From Macrococcus carouselicus (lineage in GTDB: Bacteria; Bacillota; Bacilli; Staphylococcales; Staphylococcaceae): a stretch of 64,000 nucleotides of DNA. Under the pieces are notes generated by a model. The model was not told where the DNA came from. It did not search any database and worked only from the letters and a program-made list of their open reading frames with translations. Of the stretch, positions 1-10,389 are shown one piece after another. The position numbers were made by a program, and so were the translations under genes. The stretch lies in assembly GCF_004359515.1 (NCBI RefSeq), contig NZ_SCWD01000001.1, forward strand, positions 558,001 to 622,000, in the 5' to 3' direction. Position 1 is the first letter of the stretch. Every line of letters begins with the position of its first letter.

Positions 1-321
1 AGCGGAGGCTTCACGTTGGCTGAGTGTCTGACACTTGAAGGTCTGACAGAAATGCCGTTTGATGAAATAATCTCGCATCTACTGCCAATGGAGCGCGGTC
101 TGGCAGGACTGCCGCATCTTGAAGTGTCTGAGGATATGAAGCAGCGCATCCTGAACGGACAGAAGCTGAGTCAGTTCACACCGCCGTTGAATGACGAGAC
201 CGTCATGACTTACAAAGGTAAGGCAATCGCTATCTACATGCCGCACCCTGATAAATCAGGAGTGGTTAAAGCACGAAAAGTGTTTAATGGAGCGCGGTCT
301 GGCAGGACTGCCGCATCTTGA
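1..321 (+). CDS. truB: tRNA pseudouridine(55) synthase TruB, C-terminal part
   Basis: The frame is open from base 1, so only the C-terminal third is present; the start lies upstream of the window. TruB makes pseudouridine-55 in the tRNA T-loop. The opening residues SGGFTL match the conserved segment after the TruB catalytic domain, and the rest is the small PUA-like C-terminal domain. The normal protein would end in KVFN followed by a stop, as the second repeat copy still does at 479-490. Here a 199-bp tandem duplication removes that stop. The frame runs 10 residues into the second copy (GARSGRTAAS) and ends at 321. Catalysis should be unaffected because the active site lies upstream. ribF follows, as usual in Firmicutes. 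Confidence 0.85.
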   Translation, partial: SGGFTLAECLTLEGLTEMPFDEIISHLLPMERGLAGLPHLEVSEDMKQRILNGQKLSQFTPPLNDETVMTYKGKAIAIYMPHPDKSGVVKARKVFNGARSGRTAAS

Positions 322-486
322 AGTGTCTGAGGATATGAAGCAGCGCATCCTGAACGGACAGAAGCTGAGTCAGTTCACACCGCCGTTGAATGACGAGACC
401 GTCATGACTTACAAAGGTAAGGCAATCGCTATCTACATGCCGCACCCTGATAAATCAGGAGTGGTTAAAGCACGAAAAGTGTTTAA
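87..486 (+). repeat. Perfect 199-bp tandem duplication of the truB 3' end
   Basis: Bases 87-287 are identical to 286-486, so the period is 199 bp and the two copies share a 2-bp AA at the junction. No mismatch was found reading both copies side by side. The period is not a multiple of three, so the second copy is read in a different frame. The duplication is either recent or an assembly artefact. Confidence 0.95.
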
Positions 487-490
487 CTGA
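286..490 (+). pseudogene. Duplicated out-of-frame truB 3' fragment
   Basis: This second copy of the truB tail keeps the original terminal codons KVFN and TGA at 488-490. It has no promoter or ribosome binding site of its own. An ATG at 287 happens to open a 67-residue frame that repeats the TruB C-terminal domain sequence. It is most likely a non-functional remnant, but translation by re-initiation after the upstream TGA at 319-321 cannot be excluded. Confidence 0.7.
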
Positions 491-538
491 TAAGTCTTTG
501 TTACAATAAAAACAACTTAAGAGAAAGAGCTGACCTAT

Positions 539-1486
539 ATGCAGACCATTCATATCAACCGTGCAGAAGAAATGTACGATCACCCGCCGATCGCGCTGGC
601 GGTCGGTTTCTTTGACGGCATTCATCTTGGACACTTGACCGTTATCAGCAAAATGATTGAAGTAGCGGAAGTGAATAAGCTGAAGAAAGCGGTCATGACG
701 TTTGACCCGCACCCATCTGTTGTTCTCAATCCTGAGAAGAAACGGACCGACTACTTGACGCCATTAAATGAAAAGAGACGTATCTTTGAGAAACTAGGTG
801 TTGACTACCTGTTCATCGTGCCGTTCACGTCTAAATTCGCTGCGATGTCTGAAAAGGATTTCATCCGTGACTATCTGACAGATAATCACGTCAAAGAAGT
901 CATCGCAGGGTTTGATTTCACTTACGGCAAATACGGTAAAGGTAATATGCTGAAGCTTGCTGAAGACAGAGACGGCTTCAATGTGACCACAGTCTCCAAG
1001 AAAGCGCTGAATGATGAGAAAGTCTCGACCACTGAGATCCGCCGCATGCTGATGGACGGAGAAGTGGAGGAGGCGAATGCACAGCTCGGCAGGCCCTATA
1101 AGATTTCGGGTCTTGTCGTTCAAGGTGAGAAGCGGGGACGTACAATCGGCTTTCCGACAGCGAATGTCATGCCTGATGAGGATTATGTCATGCCGAAGCT
1201 CGGTGTCTATGCCGTCACGCTGAAACAGCTCAGTACAGGTGAGACCTTCAAAGGCGTCTGCAATATCGGCTACAAGCCGACATTCCATGATCCATCAAAA
1301 TCTGCTGTTTCCATTGAAGTGCATATCTTTGACTTCCATGATTCTATCTACGGGGAGCGCGTTGAGGTATTCTGGCATGAATTCCTGCGACCTGAGCAGA
1401 AGTTCAGTGGCATCGATGCACTGATTGCACAGATCAACCAGGATAAGGTAAAGGCAGAACAGATTCTTCGTGACATGGAGCTATAG
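539..1486 (+). CDS. ribF: Bifunctional riboflavin kinase/FAD synthetase
   Basis: RibF phosphorylates riboflavin to FMN and adenylylates FMN to FAD in the cytoplasm. The 315-residue length is typical. The N-terminal nucleotidyltransferase domain carries the GFFDGIHLGH motif (about residues 23-32). The C-terminal flavokinase domain shows GRTIGFPTANV (about residues 201-211) and NIGYKPTF. The position after truB and before rpsO is the usual Firmicute order. The start ATG follows a weak purine-rich stretch (gagaaagagctga). It was probably co-transcribed with truB, and the 199-bp duplication now sits just ahead of it. Confidence 0.96.
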   Translation: MQTIHINRAEEMYDHPPIALAVGFFDGIHLGHLTVISKMIEVAEVNKLKKAVMTFDPHPSVVLNPEKKRTDYLTPLNEKRRIFEKLGVDYLFIVPFTSKFAAMSEKDFIRDYLTDNHVKEVIAGFDFTYGKYGKGNMLKLAEDRDGFNVTTVSKKALNDEKVSTTEIRRMLMDGEVEEANAQLGRPYKISGLVVQGEKRGRTIGFPTANVMPDEDYVMPKLGVYAVTLKQLSTGETFKGVCNIGYKPTFHDPSKSAVSIEVHIFDFHDSIYGERVEVFWHEFLRPEQKFSGIDALIAQINQDKVKAEQILRDMEL

Positions 1487-1499
1487 ATTATGCTATAAT
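1470..1499 (+). promoter_or_regulatory. Promoter of rpsO
   Basis: GTGACA at 1470-1475, an 18-base spacer and TATAAT at 1494-1499, with an extended TGC just upstream of the -10. It overlaps the ribF stop codon. The leader from about 1507 to 1583 contains short complementary stretches (gtcga/tccgac) that could bind S15 for autoregulation, but I cannot match it to a known leader fold. Confidence 0.65.
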
Positions 1500-1583
1500 A
1501 GTTCAGTACCTTTCCTTGGCTTGTCGACACTCCGACGACGTGCTCAGGTTGTGGTGTAAATTATAATAGGAGGTCATTTAATT

Positions 1584-1853
1584 ATGGCAATTACACAAGA
1601 ACGTAAAAATGAAATCATTGCAGAGTACCGTGTTCATGATACAGACACAGGCTCACCAGAAGTACAGATCGCAGTTTTAACTGCTGAAATCAATGCGTTA
1701 AACGAACATTTACGTACTCACAAAAAAGACCACCACTCACGTCGTGGACTTTTAAAAATGGTTGGTCGTCGTAAAAACTTACTGACATACCTTCGTGAGA
1801 ACGATGTTCAACGTTACCGTGAATTAATTAAATCATTAGGTTTACGTCGATAA
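1584..1853 (+). CDS. rpsO: 30S ribosomal protein S15
   Basis: The protein has 89 residues, the standard S15 length. It carries the family signature around residues 20-70, including [18 protein letters not shown] and the [14 protein letters not shown] segment that contacts 16S rRNA. S15 binds the central domain of 16S rRNA early in 30S assembly. A strong AGGAGG lies 7 bases before the ATG. The codon use is more biased toward AT-ending codons than in the neighbours, as expected for a highly expressed gene. A hairpin terminator separates it from pnp. Confidence 0.98.
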   Translation: MAITQERKNEIIAEYRVHDTDTGSPEVQIAVLTAEINALNEHLRTHKKDHHSRRGLLKMVGRRKNLLTYLRENDVQRYRELIKSLGLRR

Positions 1854-1861
1854 TTTATCAG

Positions 1862-1895
1862 GTCGAAAGGAACTCACGTTTCTTTCGACTTTTTT
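1862..1895 (+). terminator. Rho-independent terminator after rpsO
   Basis: GTCGAAAG at 1862-1869 pairs with CTTTCGAC at 1882-1889, followed by a T run. It would limit read-through from rpsO into pnp. Confidence 0.85.
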
Positions 1896-1915
1896 ATGAC
1901 TAAATTTTTAATCAA

Positions 1916-1924
1916 TGATATGAT
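1916..1924 (+). promoter_or_regulatory. Extended -10 promoter of pnp
   Basis: TGATATGAT (TG, one base, TATGAT) lies 30 bases before the pnp ATG and just after the rpsO terminator. No clear -35 is visible. Confidence 0.4.
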
Positions 1925-1954
1925 GGAAGATATAAACTTGAGAGGAGCATTTTA

Positions 1955-4078
1955 ATGTCTCAGAAAAAAGTATTTACAACTGAATGGGCAGGACGCCCGT
2001 TAACAGTGGAGGTCGGCCAGCTTGCCAAACAGGCGAACGGCTCGGCACTTGTCAGATATGGCGATACGGTCGTACTCTCTACAGCCACTGCTTCAAAAGA
2101 ACCGAGGGATGTTGATTTCTTCCCGCTCATGGTCAACTATGAAGAAAAACTTTACGCTGCAGGGAAGATCCCTGGTGGTTTCAACAAACGTGAAGGACGT
2201 CCTGGCGAAGATGCGACATTAACTTCTCGTCTCATTGACCGTCCGATCCGCCCCCTATTCCCGAAAGGGTACCACAACGATATTCAGGTCATCTCAATCG
2301 TTATGAGTGTCGATCCTGATAACTCTCCGGAGATGGCTGCGATGCTCGGTTCATCTGTCGCCTTATCTGTGTCGGATATTCCGTTTGAAGGACCGATTGC
2401 CGGTGTCAATGTCGGTTTGATCGATGATGAACTGATCATCAATCCGACCGTTGAACAGCGTGCAGTATCACTGCTTGACCTGCAGGTTGCCGGTCATAAG
2501 GACGCGGTCAACATGGTCGAAGCGGGCGCTAAAGAAGTGACCGAGGACAAGATGCTTGAAGCAATCATGTTCGGTCATGGCGCTATCAAGGAACTGGTGG
2601 ACTTCCAGCAGACGATCATTGCAGGTGTTCAACCGGAGAAGAAGGAATTCGTTCCTGCTGAACCGAACACAATTGTTGAGAACGAAGTGAAACAGTATGC
2701 CGAGACATTCGGATTATCTCAGGCGATTCAGACAAAGGACAAACTGGAACGTGAACAGAATATCACAGCCATAAAGCTGCAGATCATCGACAAATACGAA
2801 GGACATCCTGAAGATACGATGATTGTTGTCAACAAGACATTTGACAGCCTGATCAAGGAAGAGGTGCGTCGTCTGATCACTGAAGAGAAGGTGCGTCCGG
2901 ATGGTCGTCATCCTGAAGAGATCCGTCCGTTATCCAGTGAAGTCGGCCTGCTGCCACGTGCCCATGGTTCAGGACTCTTCACGCGTGGCCAGACTCAAGC
3001 GTTATCTGTTGCAACACTCGGCGCGCTCGGTGAGCATCAGATCATCGATGGTCTTGGTGTAGAAGAAGAGAAACGCTATATGCATCACTATAACTTCCCG
3101 AACTTCTCAGTGGGCGAGACAGGTCCTGTACGAGGTCCGGGCCGCCGTGAAATTGGTCACGGGGCGCTCGGTGAACGTGCACTGCTGCAGGTCATTCCGA
3201 ATGAAGTGGACTTCCCTTACACGATCCGCGTCGTCTCAGAAGTACTTGAATCCAATGGTTCTTCGTCTCAGGCATCCATCTGTGGGTCAACACTTGCGCT
3301 TATGGATGCGGGTGTGCCGATCAAAGCACCAGTTGCCGGTATCGCGATGGGCCTTGTCAAAAAAGACGAGGACTATACGATTCTGTCAGATATCCAGGGC
3401 ATGGAGGACGCGCTCGGCGATATGGACTTCAAAGTCGCAGGTACCCGTGACGGTATCACAGCGATTCAGATGGATATCAAGATAGATGGTCTGTCAGAGG
3501 ATATTCTGCGCGAAGCACTGGAACAGGCGAGAATCGGCCGTCTGCATATCATGGAGCATATGCTCGGGACAATCGCTGAACCCCGCAAAGAACTGAGTGC
3601 TTATGCACCTAAAATCGAAGTCATTCATATCAATCCGGACAAGATCCGCGATGTGATTGGACCGGGTGGTAAGAAAATCAACGAAATTATTGATGCTACA
3701 GGCGTCAAGCTGGATATCGAACAGGACGGCACCGTCTTTATCGGTTCAAGCGATGCTGCGATGATTGAGGAAGCTAAGAAATGGATCGAAAATATCGTAC
3801 GTGAGGCAGTGGTGGGTGAAGTCTACAATGGAACAGTCAAACGTATCGAGAAATTCGGTGCATTCGTTGAGATCTTCCCGGGTAAAGATGCGCTCGTTCA
3901 TATCTCACAGCTGGCACATGAACGTGTCGCTAAAGTGGAGGATATTATCAAGATGGGTGACCAGTTTGACGTTAAAGTCACTGAGATCGACCGTCAGGGC
4001 CGGGTCAACGCTTCAAGAAAGGTCTTGCTTGAGAGACCGAAGACAGAGACACCAGAGCCTGCGCAAGAAGATAAATAA
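1955..4078 (+). CDS. pnp: Polyribonucleotide nucleotidyltransferase (PNPase)
   Basis: PNPase is a trimeric 3'-5' phosphorolytic exoribonuclease of the RNA degradosome. The 707 residues hold two RNase PH core domains (the second with [15 protein letters not shown], around residue 395), a KH domain (about residues 556-600, with [12 protein letters not shown]) and a C-terminal S1 domain (about residues 624-690, with [18 protein letters not shown]). GAGAGGAGC precedes the ATG. It has its own promoter downstream of the rpsO terminator and ends at a strong hairpin. The order rpsO-pnp is universal in the group. Confidence 0.98.
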   Translation: MSQKKVFTTEWAGRPLTVEVGQLAKQANGSALVRYGDTVVLSTATASKEPRDVDFFPLMVNYEEKLYAAGKIPGGFNKREGRPGEDATLTSRLIDRPIRPLFPKGYHNDIQVISIVMSVDPDNSPEMAAMLGSSVALSVSDIPFEGPIAGVNVGLIDDELIINPTVEQRAVSLLDLQVAGHKDAVNMVEAGAKEVTEDKMLEAIMFGHGAIKELVDFQQTIIAGVQPEKKEFVPAEPNTIVENEVKQYAETFGLSQAIQTKDKLEREQNITAIKLQIIDKYEGHPEDTMIVVNKTFDSLIKEEVRRLITEEKVRPDGRHPEEIRPLSSEVGLLPRAHGSGLFTRGQTQALSVATLGALGEHQIIDGLGVEEEKRYMHHYNFPNFSVGETGPVRGPGRREIGHGALGERALLQVIPNEVDFPYTIRVVSEVLESNGSSSQASICGSTLALMDAGVPIKAPVAGIAMGLVKKDEDYTILSDIQGMEDALGDMDFKVAGTRDGITAIQMDIKIDGLSEDILREALEQARIGRLHIMEHMLGTIAEPRKELSAYAPKIEVIHINPDKIRDVIGPGGKKINEIIDATGVKLDIEQDGTVFIGSSDAAMIEEAKKWIENIVREAVVGEVYNGTVKRIEKFGAFVEIFPGKDALVHISQLAHERVAKVEDIIKMGDQFDVKVTEIDRQGRVNASRKVLLERPKTETPEPAQEDK

Positions 4079-4080
4079 AA

Positions 4081-4104
4081 AGACTGCACACGCAGTCTTT
4101 TTTT
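4081..4104 (+). terminator. Terminator after pnp
   Basis: AGACTGC at 4081-4087, loop ACAC, GCAGTCT at 4092-4098, then a run of T. It starts three bases after the pnp stop codon. Confidence 0.93.
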
Positions 4105-4123
4105 ATAGGAATGAGGCAGATGA

Positions 4124-5278
4124 TTGGAAAACAGTAATGTAACATTGACCACTTTATATTCACCGCATGAAACGGTTCATATTGCTATCTATGTCAAGGT
4201 GGGAACGAAGCACGAAGGAGGCTATCCGGCTGGTATCGCTCATTTCACGGAGCATATGCTCTTCAAAGGGACGGAGCAGTTCACTGCTCAAGCATTCAGT
4301 GAGGAGATCGATGCGCTTGGCGGGGAAGTCAATGCCTATACGACGAAGGAATATACCTGTTATGCCGTCAAGACGCTCAGGCGTTTTGAAATACGGGCTG
4401 TCCAGCTGCTGCAGCAGATGCTCATGCATGCGACGTTTCCTGCGGAGGAGATTGAACGCGAGAAGCAGGTGATCTTAGAGGAGATCAAGATGACTGAGGA
4501 TGATCCTGAGGATTATATCTATGACATGCTGCAGGAGAAGACGTTATCCGCAGATTATCATGTCCCGATCCTCGGCACAAGAGCGTCGCTGCAGCAGATG
4601 ACTAAAGACGCGCTTAACCGCTTCTATCGCGAATTCTATACCGCCGATAATATCATTATCTCTTATGCGGGACAGAATCCTGAGGTCATTCAGCAGCTGC
4701 AGACATTCCCGGCAGCACAGAATGCGCGAACTGCTGAATTCACTTTCAGTCCATGCGAACTGACGGTGGACCGTTCGCTCGAACAGGCGCATCTACTGCT
4801 CGGCTACAAAGCTGTCAGCTATCATCATCCGCTCTATGACGCCTGCAGTGTCTTCAGTGCTTATTTCGGCGAATCGATGTCATCACCTTTATTCAGACGG
4901 CTGCGTGAAGAGCTGGGTCTCTGCTATAACGTCTATTCGTCGCTTGAATCATTCGCTGATGGGGGACTCTTTACCATCTACATCGGCTGTGACCAGCGGC
5001 AGATTGAGTCAGCGAAGAGGGAGATGCTGTCATTGATCGGTCAGCCCATGACAGCGGAAAGCCTGCAGCGGACGAAGGATTACCTGATCACCACCGCCTA
5101 TATGGATAATGACTACGAAGGTCATATCATGGCGCGTGACGGGAGAAGTCTGCTGTATTACGGCAGACTTGTAACGCTTACTGAATTTGAAAGTCGCATC
5201 AATGCTGTGACTCTGGCTGAGATTGCAGAAGTGCAGCAGCTCTACAAGGTACAGCCGGCTCAGATCATATTCAAATAA
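4124..5278 (+). CDS. M16 family zinc metallopeptidase (MlpA/YmxG type)
   Basis: This 384-residue processing-peptidase-like protein has the inverted zinc motif HFTEH near residue 41 and the distal Glu in the VILEEIKMTEDD segment. The first M16 domain is therefore probably active. The C-terminal half (LLGYKAVSYHHPLYDA, then RLREELGLCYNVYSS) is the second, non-catalytic M16 domain with the conserved R/Y pair. The start is a TTG at 4124. Bacillus subtilis has mlpA at the same position after pnp, which supports the call. It is one of three M16 proteins within 9 kb. Substrate unknown. Confidence 0.85.
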   Translation: MENSNVTLTTLYSPHETVHIAIYVKVGTKHEGGYPAGIAHFTEHMLFKGTEQFTAQAFSEEIDALGGEVNAYTTKEYTCYAVKTLRRFEIRAVQLLQQMLMHATFPAEEIEREKQVILEEIKMTEDDPEDYIYDMLQEKTLSADYHVPILGTRASLQQMTKDALNRFYREFYTADNIIISYAGQNPEVIQQLQTFPAAQNARTAEFTFSPCELTVDRSLEQAHLLLGYKAVSYHHPLYDACSVFSAYFGESMSSPLFRRLREELGLCYNVYSSLESFADGGLFTIYIGCDQRQIESAKREMLSLIGQPMTAESLQRTKDYLITTAYMDNDYEGHIMARDGRSLLYYGRLVTLTEFESRINAVTLAEIAEVQQLYKVQPAQIIFK

Positions 5279-5296
5279 TTGTGATTCGACTTTGAT

Positions 5297-5305
5297 TGGT
5301 ATAAA
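5297..5305 (+). promoter_or_regulatory. Extended -10 promoter
   Basis: TGGTATAAA lies about 30 bases before the start of the small gene at 5336. A TTGATT just upstream (5292-5297) could instead serve as a -35 for TATAAA at 5313-5318, with a 15-base spacer. Confidence 0.4.
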
Positions 5306-5335
5306 ATTGAAATATAAAGAGCAGGAGGCGATTGC

Positions 5336-5587
5336 ATGGTATTTGATAAAATTTCAGTAAATACACAGATGATCGAAGCGGAAGGTCAGTTCACGCAGGA
5401 AGACAGAGCGATCAGATTGACCACATCCGCTGGCAGTATCGGCCAGTATTTCAACCAGCTTGAATTAACCGACGAGAAAGTGGATATGATCATCTACAAA
5501 GATGATCATGAACGCTTAAATGAGAAAGAGCTTTCTTTGGACACAATCACAGTGGTAGGCGGTAATTATCGCATCCAGCTGGTATAA
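5336..5587 (+). CDS. Small hypothetical protein, 83 aa
   Basis: I do not recognise this family. The protein is acidic and soluble, with no signal peptide or membrane segment. It alternates beta-strand-like stretches (TITVVGGNYRIQLV at the C-terminus), which suggests a small beta-rich fold. An AGGAGG sits 7 bases before the ATG, and the gene has its own promoter and terminator, so it is very likely a real monocistronic gene. Bacillus subtilis has the small gene ylzJ in this general neighbourhood, but I see no convincing resemblance. Confidence 0.75.
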   Translation: MVFDKISVNTQMIEAEGQFTQEDRAIRLTTSAGSIGQYFNQLELTDEKVDMIIYKDDHERLNEKELSLDTITVVGGNYRIQLV

Positions 5588-5593
5588 CGATTG

Positions 5594-5615
5594 AGGCGCT
5601 GCGGCGCCTTTTTTT
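5594..5615 (+). terminator. Terminator before rnjB
   Basis: AGGCGC at 5594-5599, loop TGCG, GCGCCT at 5604-5609, then a T run. Confidence 0.85.
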
Positions 5616-5616
5616 A

Positions 5617-5646
5617 TTGTGTTATCCCTTTCCAATAGCTTATAAT
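5617..5646 (+). promoter_or_regulatory. Promoter of rnjB
   Basis: TTGTGT at 5617-5622, an 18-base spacer and TATAAT at 5641-5646, placed 45 bases before the rnjB start. Confidence 0.6.
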
Positions 5647-5691
5647 AGAATCAATATGGATTGAACGGGAAAGAAATTAGGAGGAACTATT

Positions 5692-7365
5692 TTGAATTTA
5701 GTTAAAAAAGAGAATGAACAGATAAAAATCACGCCCCTTGGTGGTGTAGGTGAGATAGCAAAGAATATGTACATCGTTGAAGTAGACGATGAAATGTTCA
5801 TGCTTGATGCGGGCCTCATGTTTCCGGAAGATGAGATGCTTGGTATTGATGTGGTTATTCCGGATATTCAATATGTCATTGAAAACAAGCATCGTCTGAA
5901 AGGAATCTTCTTATCACACGGTCATCTGGATGCAATCGGCGCTTTAAAATATATCATGCCGAAGCTTGATGTCCCTATCTATGGTTCAAGACTGACACTG
6001 GCACTTGTCAAGGATCAGCTGAAAGAAGTCAGACTGGACAAGAAAATCAAATATTACACAGTGAACAGTGACTCTGTTATGCGTTTTAGAGGTGTCAATG
6101 TGACGTTCTTCAATACGACGCATAGTATTCCCGATGCGCTTGGTATCAGTATCCATACCTCGCACGGGGCTATCGTTTATACGGGTGAGTTCAAGTTCGA
6201 TCAGAGTGTCTCTGGTCCTTACCGTCCGGATATCAGCAATATGACAGCTATCGGTGAAGCAGGGGTCCTTGCCCTCATCAGTGATTCAACTGAAGCGGAG
6301 AAACCGGGATATAACACACCGGAGAACGTGATTGAAAGTCATATCAACGATGAGTTCGCCCGTGCCGCTGGCCGCATCATCGTCTCCTGCTATGCATCGA
6401 ACTTCATCCGCATTCAGCAGGTCATCAATGCAGCAGCCAAGAACAACCGTAAAGTGACATTCCTCGGAAAATCGCTTGAAAGTTCATTCAATATCGCCCG
6501 CAAGATGGGGTACTTCGATATTCCGGAACAGCTGCTCATTCCGATCAAGGATGTAGCAAAATATCCGAAGAATGAACTGATCATTATCTCGACAGGATCT
6601 CAGGGCGAACCGATTGAAGCACTGGGTCTGATGGCGCAGCAGCGACATAATATCATGAATATCGAAGATGGCGATACCGTCTTTATCACCACTACGCCGT
6701 CGTCAGGTATGGAAGTCATCCTGGGGTCGACAGTCAACCATCTCGTTAAGGCTGGCGCACATGTTGTATCACCGGACAAGAAAATTCATGCATCAGGTCA
6801 TGGCTGCATGGAAGAACTGAAGATGATGCTGAACTTCATGAAACCGACTTATTTCATTCCGGTGCAGGGCGAGTTCAAAATGCAGATCGCACATGCCAAA
6901 CTTGCAGCGGAAACAGGCGTTCTGCCTGAACACATCTTCCTGCTTGAAAAAGGAGATGTCGTCACATTTGACGGCAATGAAATGCGCGCGAATGATAAAG
7001 TCATCGCAGGTAACGTGCTGATTGATGGTATCGGTGTAGGAGATGTCGGTAATATCGTTCTTCGCGATCGCCGGTTACTGGCTGAAGACGGTATCTTCAT
7101 CGCAGTCGTGACCCTCGATTCCAAAAACAGACGAATCGTAGCGGGTCCTCAGATTCAGTCCCGTGGGTTCGTCTATGTACGCGAAAGTGAAGATCTTCTG
7201 AAGGAAGCTGAGGATAAAGTACGCGCTATTGTTGAAGAAGGGCTGATGCAGAACCGTATCGAATGGTCTGAAATCAAACAGGATATGCGCGATAAGCTCG
7301 GTAAGTTCTTATATGATTCAACGAAACGCCGTCCGATGATTATCCCGGTTATCTCTGAAATTTAA
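5692..7365 (+). CDS. rnjB: Ribonuclease J2
   Basis: A metallo-beta-lactamase/beta-CASP ribonuclease of 557 residues that forms complexes with RNase J1 for 5'-end processing and decay of RNA. The metal motif reads H76-G-H78-L-D80-A81, so the last His of the canonical HxHxDH motif is Ala. This degeneracy is characteristic of J2 and separates it from J1, which supports rnjB rather than rnjA. The beta-CASP part follows, with the SGHG segment near residue 364. The start is TTG with AGGAGGA eight bases upstream. The gene sits before ftsK, as in Staphylococcus and Bacillus. Confidence 0.93.
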   Translation: MNLVKKENEQIKITPLGGVGEIAKNMYIVEVDDEMFMLDAGLMFPEDEMLGIDVVIPDIQYVIENKHRLKGIFLSHGHLDAIGALKYIMPKLDVPIYGSRLTLALVKDQLKEVRLDKKIKYYTVNSDSVMRFRGVNVTFFNTTHSIPDALGISIHTSHGAIVYTGEFKFDQSVSGPYRPDISNMTAIGEAGVLALISDSTEAEKPGYNTPENVIESHINDEFARAAGRIIVSCYASNFIRIQQVINAAAKNNRKVTFLGKSLESSFNIARKMGYFDIPEQLLIPIKDVAKYPKNELIIISTGSQGEPIEALGLMAQQRHNIMNIEDGDTVFITTTPSSGMEVILGSTVNHLVKAGAHVVSPDKKIHASGHGCMEELKMMLNFMKPTYFIPVQGEFKMQIAHAKLAAETGVLPEHIFLLEKGDVVTFDGNEMRANDKVIAGNVLIDGIGVGDVGNIVLRDRRLLAEDGIFIAVVTLDSKNRRIVAGPQIQSRGFVYVRESEDLLKEAEDKVRAIVEEGLMQNRIEWSEIKQDMRDKLGKFLYDSTKRRPMIIPVISEI

Positions 7366-7380
7366 TGAATGAAAAATGAT

Positions 7381-7408
7381 AAACAAGCTTTTTAAGCTTG
7401 TTTATTTA
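7381..7408 (+). terminator. Hairpin after rnjB
   Basis: AAACAAGCTT at 7381-7390 pairs with AAGCTTGTTT at 7394-7403. The downstream U tract is weak (ATTTAG), so some read-through into ftsK is likely. Confidence 0.6.
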
Positions 7409-7428
7409 GTTTGAATGAGGTGAAATGC

Positions 7429-9672
7429 GTGGCAATCAAAAAAAGAAAACCTAGGACCAGCTCTAAACGGAAGACAAAGAAAAAGGAAAGTCAGCCCTAT
7501 ATTTATCTTATAGCACTGATTCTGCTCTCTCTTCTAGTCGCAGGTATTTTTCAGTTTGGACTGATCGGACTTGGCATCGACTGTATGATGATTGTCTTAA
7601 CCGGCAGTGCCCGCTACTATACATACTTGCTTTTAGTTCTGACTATCATCTATTTTACGGTCAACAGACGGTTTATGACGCTGAACAGAAGGCTGACAGG
7701 GTGGCTTGTCCTGCAGATTGCACTCTGCATGTTATTTGAACTCGGTATGCGACTTGCAGGCAGCCAGGTGAAGCCGCAGTTCAACCAGATTTTTGAACAG
7801 GAATCTGATTCACATTTTCATTTCCAGGGGGGTGGCAGCACCGGCTATTTTCTTGAGTCCTTGTCTTCTACACTCATCAGCCCGGTCGGCAGCTTTGTTC
7901 TGTCGCTGGTCCTCTTTGGTATGGCCTCCTGTCTGATTGCCGGTCGTTCGATTAGACAGGAAGCAGGGAACCTGTTCATGCTGATGCTGAAGGCCTCAGC
8001 CGTTGTCAAAGAGAAATATGCTGAACGAAAGGCAGCGCTGCCGAAAGATGTGACGGACTTGCCGGAAATATCTGCGCCTGTACATCATGAAACACAAGCT
8101 GAAAACGTGATAGAACGCGATTCGACCGTAGAAACTGAACATGATGCAGCAGACGAAGTGCCTGTCTATGAACCGGTAAGAAAAATGGATCAACCGGCCC
8201 CGGAAGAAAAGCTGCCAGCATCTGAACCTGTGGCTGAGTTATTCGCTGAAGAAAATACGGACTATCAGCTGCCGCCGCTCACTTTACTGGACAGTCCGAA
8301 ACAATCAGTCAAAGCGGATACAAAGGCTGTGAAGCAGCGCGGTCAGCTGCTCGAGAACACGCTGCGTAATTTCGGCGTCGATGCCAAGGTCAGTCAGATC
8401 CGTATCGGTCCCGCTGTCACTCAGTACGAAGTTCACCCGGCGCTCGGCGTCAAAGTCAGCCGGATTGTCAATCTGTCAAATGATATCGCGCTGGCACTTG
8501 CGGCAAAGGATATCCGGATCGAGGCACCGATTCCCGGTAAATCCGCTGTCGGTATAGAAGTGCCGAACAGCGCGACTTCTATGGTGACACTCCGGGAAGT
8601 GCTGGAGGAGGAGCCGGCACCCGCCAACAAATTAAAAGTGGTGCTTGGCCGTAATATCTCCGGTGATGCCGTGACAGCAGAACTCAACAAGATGCCTCAT
8701 CTGCTTGTTGCAGGGTCAACAGGGAGTGGCAAGTCTGTCTGTATCAACGGCATCATCACAAGTATTCTGATGAACGCGAAACCACACGAAGTGAAACTGA
8801 TGATGATTGATCCGAAGATGGTGGAGCTGAACGTCTATAACGGCATTCCACATCTGCTCACACCAGTCGTGACCAATCCTCAGAAGGCGAGTCAGGCACT
8901 GCAGAAGATTGTCGGAGAGATGGAACGACGGTATGATCTTTTCAGTCATACGGGCACACGTAATATAGAGGGTTATAATCAATATTTGAGACGACAGAAT
9001 GAGGAGCTTGAGGAAAAGAACTCACTGCTGCCTTATATCGTTGTCATTGTCGATGAGCTGGCGGATCTGATGATGGTAGCAAGTAAAGATGTGGAGGGCG
9101 CGATCATGCGTATCGCTCAGATGGCGCGTGCGGCGGGTATTCATCTGATCATCGCGACTCAGCGTCCGTCAGTGGATGTCATCACCGGACTGATCAAGGC
9201 GAATATTCCTTCACGCATTGCATTCGCCGTCAGTTCACAGGTGGACTCGCGGACGATACTCGACTCGCAGGGTGCAGAGAAACTGCTTGGACGTGGTGAC
9301 ATGCTTTTTCTCCCCTCAGGTCAGTCCAAGCCGACCCGTATTCAGGGTGCCTTTCTTTCAGATAATGAAGTCGAGGCTGTAGTGGACTTTGTGACGAAGC
9401 AGCAGTCGGCTAATTATATTAAGGAGATGGAGCCGGATGAAGTCGTCAAATCGGACGCGCCGTCAGATGACGAACTCTATTTCGACGCCTATACATTTGT
9501 CATCAGTGAACAGAAAGCGAGTGCCTCTCTGCTTCAGCGACAGTTCAGAATAGGCTATAATAGAGCTGCAAGGTTGGTTGATGACCTGGAGGCGAATCAG
9601 GTTATCGGAGCTGCTCAAGGCAGTAAACCGAGACAAGTACTCATCAAACCGGAAGAAGAGGGAGGACAATAA
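7429..9672 (+). CDS. ftsK: DNA translocase FtsK/SpoIIIE
   Basis: FtsK is a septum-bound ATPase that pumps chromosomal DNA and helps resolve dimers during division. The N-terminus has about four membrane segments within residues 20-170, followed by a low-complexity acidic linker (about 190-300). The motor domain carries Walker A GSTGSGKS near residue 430 and Walker [14 protein letters not shown]-terminal gamma winged helix (about residues 680-740) reads DNA polarity. I chose GTG 7429 because GAGGTG lies 8 bases upstream and the protein then opens with a Lys/Arg-rich MAIKKRK stretch like SpoIIIE. An upstream TTG at 7411 is possible. It begins an operon that runs to pgsA. Confidence 0.95.
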   Translation: MAIKKRKPRTSSKRKTKKKESQPYIYLIALILLSLLVAGIFQFGLIGLGIDCMMIVLTGSARYYTYLLLVLTIIYFTVNRRFMTLNRRLTGWLVLQIALCMLFELGMRLAGSQVKPQFNQIFEQESDSHFHFQGGGSTGYFLESLSSTLISPVGSFVLSLVLFGMASCLIAGRSIRQEAGNLFMLMLKASAVVKEKYAERKAALPKDVTDLPEISAPVHHETQAENVIERDSTVETEHDAADEVPVYEPVRKMDQPAPEEKLPASEPVAELFAEENTDYQLPPLTLLDSPKQSVKADTKAVKQRGQLLENTLRNFGVDAKVSQIRIGPAVTQYEVHPALGVKVSRIVNLSNDIALALAAKDIRIEAPIPGKSAVGIEVPNSATSMVTLREVLEEEPAPANKLKVVLGRNISGDAVTAELNKMPHLLVAGSTGSGKSVCINGIITSILMNAKPHEVKLMMIDPKMVELNVYNGIPHLLTPVVTNPQKASQALQKIVGEMERRYDLFSHTGTRNIEGYNQYLRRQNEELEEKNSLLPYIVVIVDELADLMMVASKDVEGAIMRIAQMARAAGIHLIIATQRPSVDVITGLIKANIPSRIAFAVSSQVDSRTILDSQGAEKLLGRGDMLFLPSGQSKPTRIQGAFLSDNEVEAVVDFVTKQQSANYIKEMEPDEVVKSDAPSDDELYFDAYTFVISEQKASASLLQRQFRIGYNRAARLVDDLEANQVIGAAQGSKPRQVLIKPEEEGGQ

Positions 9673-10385
9673 TGTCAGTTGAACAATCTATCGTGGAAAT
9701 AAAGGACTGGATCATAGCCCGTATCAATGACAGTACGTTTAAAGAAGATGTACCGCTGCCCAGTGAATATGAAATCTCTCGGATACTGCATGTCGTTCAG
9801 GATGATGTAGAGCGTGCGCTTGAAGAACTGGTAACTGAACAGTTATTGTCTGAGCGGTTCCAGCAGGGCTACTTCGTCAAGCATGAACCGACATTCTTCT
9901 ATCCGATTCAGAACTTGAAGAGTATCACAACGATGATTGAGGAGAAGGGATACACAGCGGGTTCCATCATCATCAGCCAGGACCCAGAAAAACCGTCCAT
10001 CGACGACAAACGTAAACTGGAAATCACTGATGACCGCAATATTATTGTGCTGGAGAGAATTCGTACCGCTAATGGTGCGCCTATTGCCTACTGTCTGGAT
10101 AAGATAGTGGATGAATCGCTCAGACTGCAGTGTACAAGCGGTCAGCTATCCTTATTTGAGATGCTTAAGGACAGACCTGAGTTTCAGATAACATCTGCCA
10201 CCTGCGAAATAGAGTCCATCAGCTATGAACCGCATATCTCAAATATGCTGGAGTGCGCACCGGAGGAGAGTCTTGTACTTGTCCGTCAGATCCATCAGAA
10301 TAAGGCAGGACGTCCTGTCCTCTATTCACTCAACTATTTCAAGTCCAGTCAGATTAAATTCCAAATTAAGCGAGAGATGAAGTGA
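9672..10385 (+). CDS. ymfC: GntR/HutC family transcriptional regulator (YmfC-like)
   Basis: A 237-residue regulator with an N-terminal GntR winged helix (about residues 10-70, including LPSEYEISRILHV) and a C-terminal UTRA effector-binding domain (about 90-235). The ATG overlaps the ftsK stop by one base (TAATG), so the two are translationally coupled. The position between ftsK and the M16 pair matches Bacillus subtilis ymfC and the staphylococcal homologue. The ligand and target genes are not evident from the sequence. Confidence 0.88.
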   Translation: MSVEQSIVEIKDWIIARINDSTFKEDVPLPSEYEISRILHVVQDDVERALEELVTEQLLSERFQQGYFVKHEPTFFYPIQNLKSITTMIEEKGYTAGSIIISQDPEKPSIDDKRKLEITDDRNIIVLERIRTANGAPIAYCLDKIVDESLRLQCTSGQLSLFEMLKDRPEFQITSATCEIESISYEPHISNMLECAPEESLVLVRQIHQNKAGRPVLYSLNYFKSSQIKFQIKREMK

Positions 10386-10389
10386 TGAC

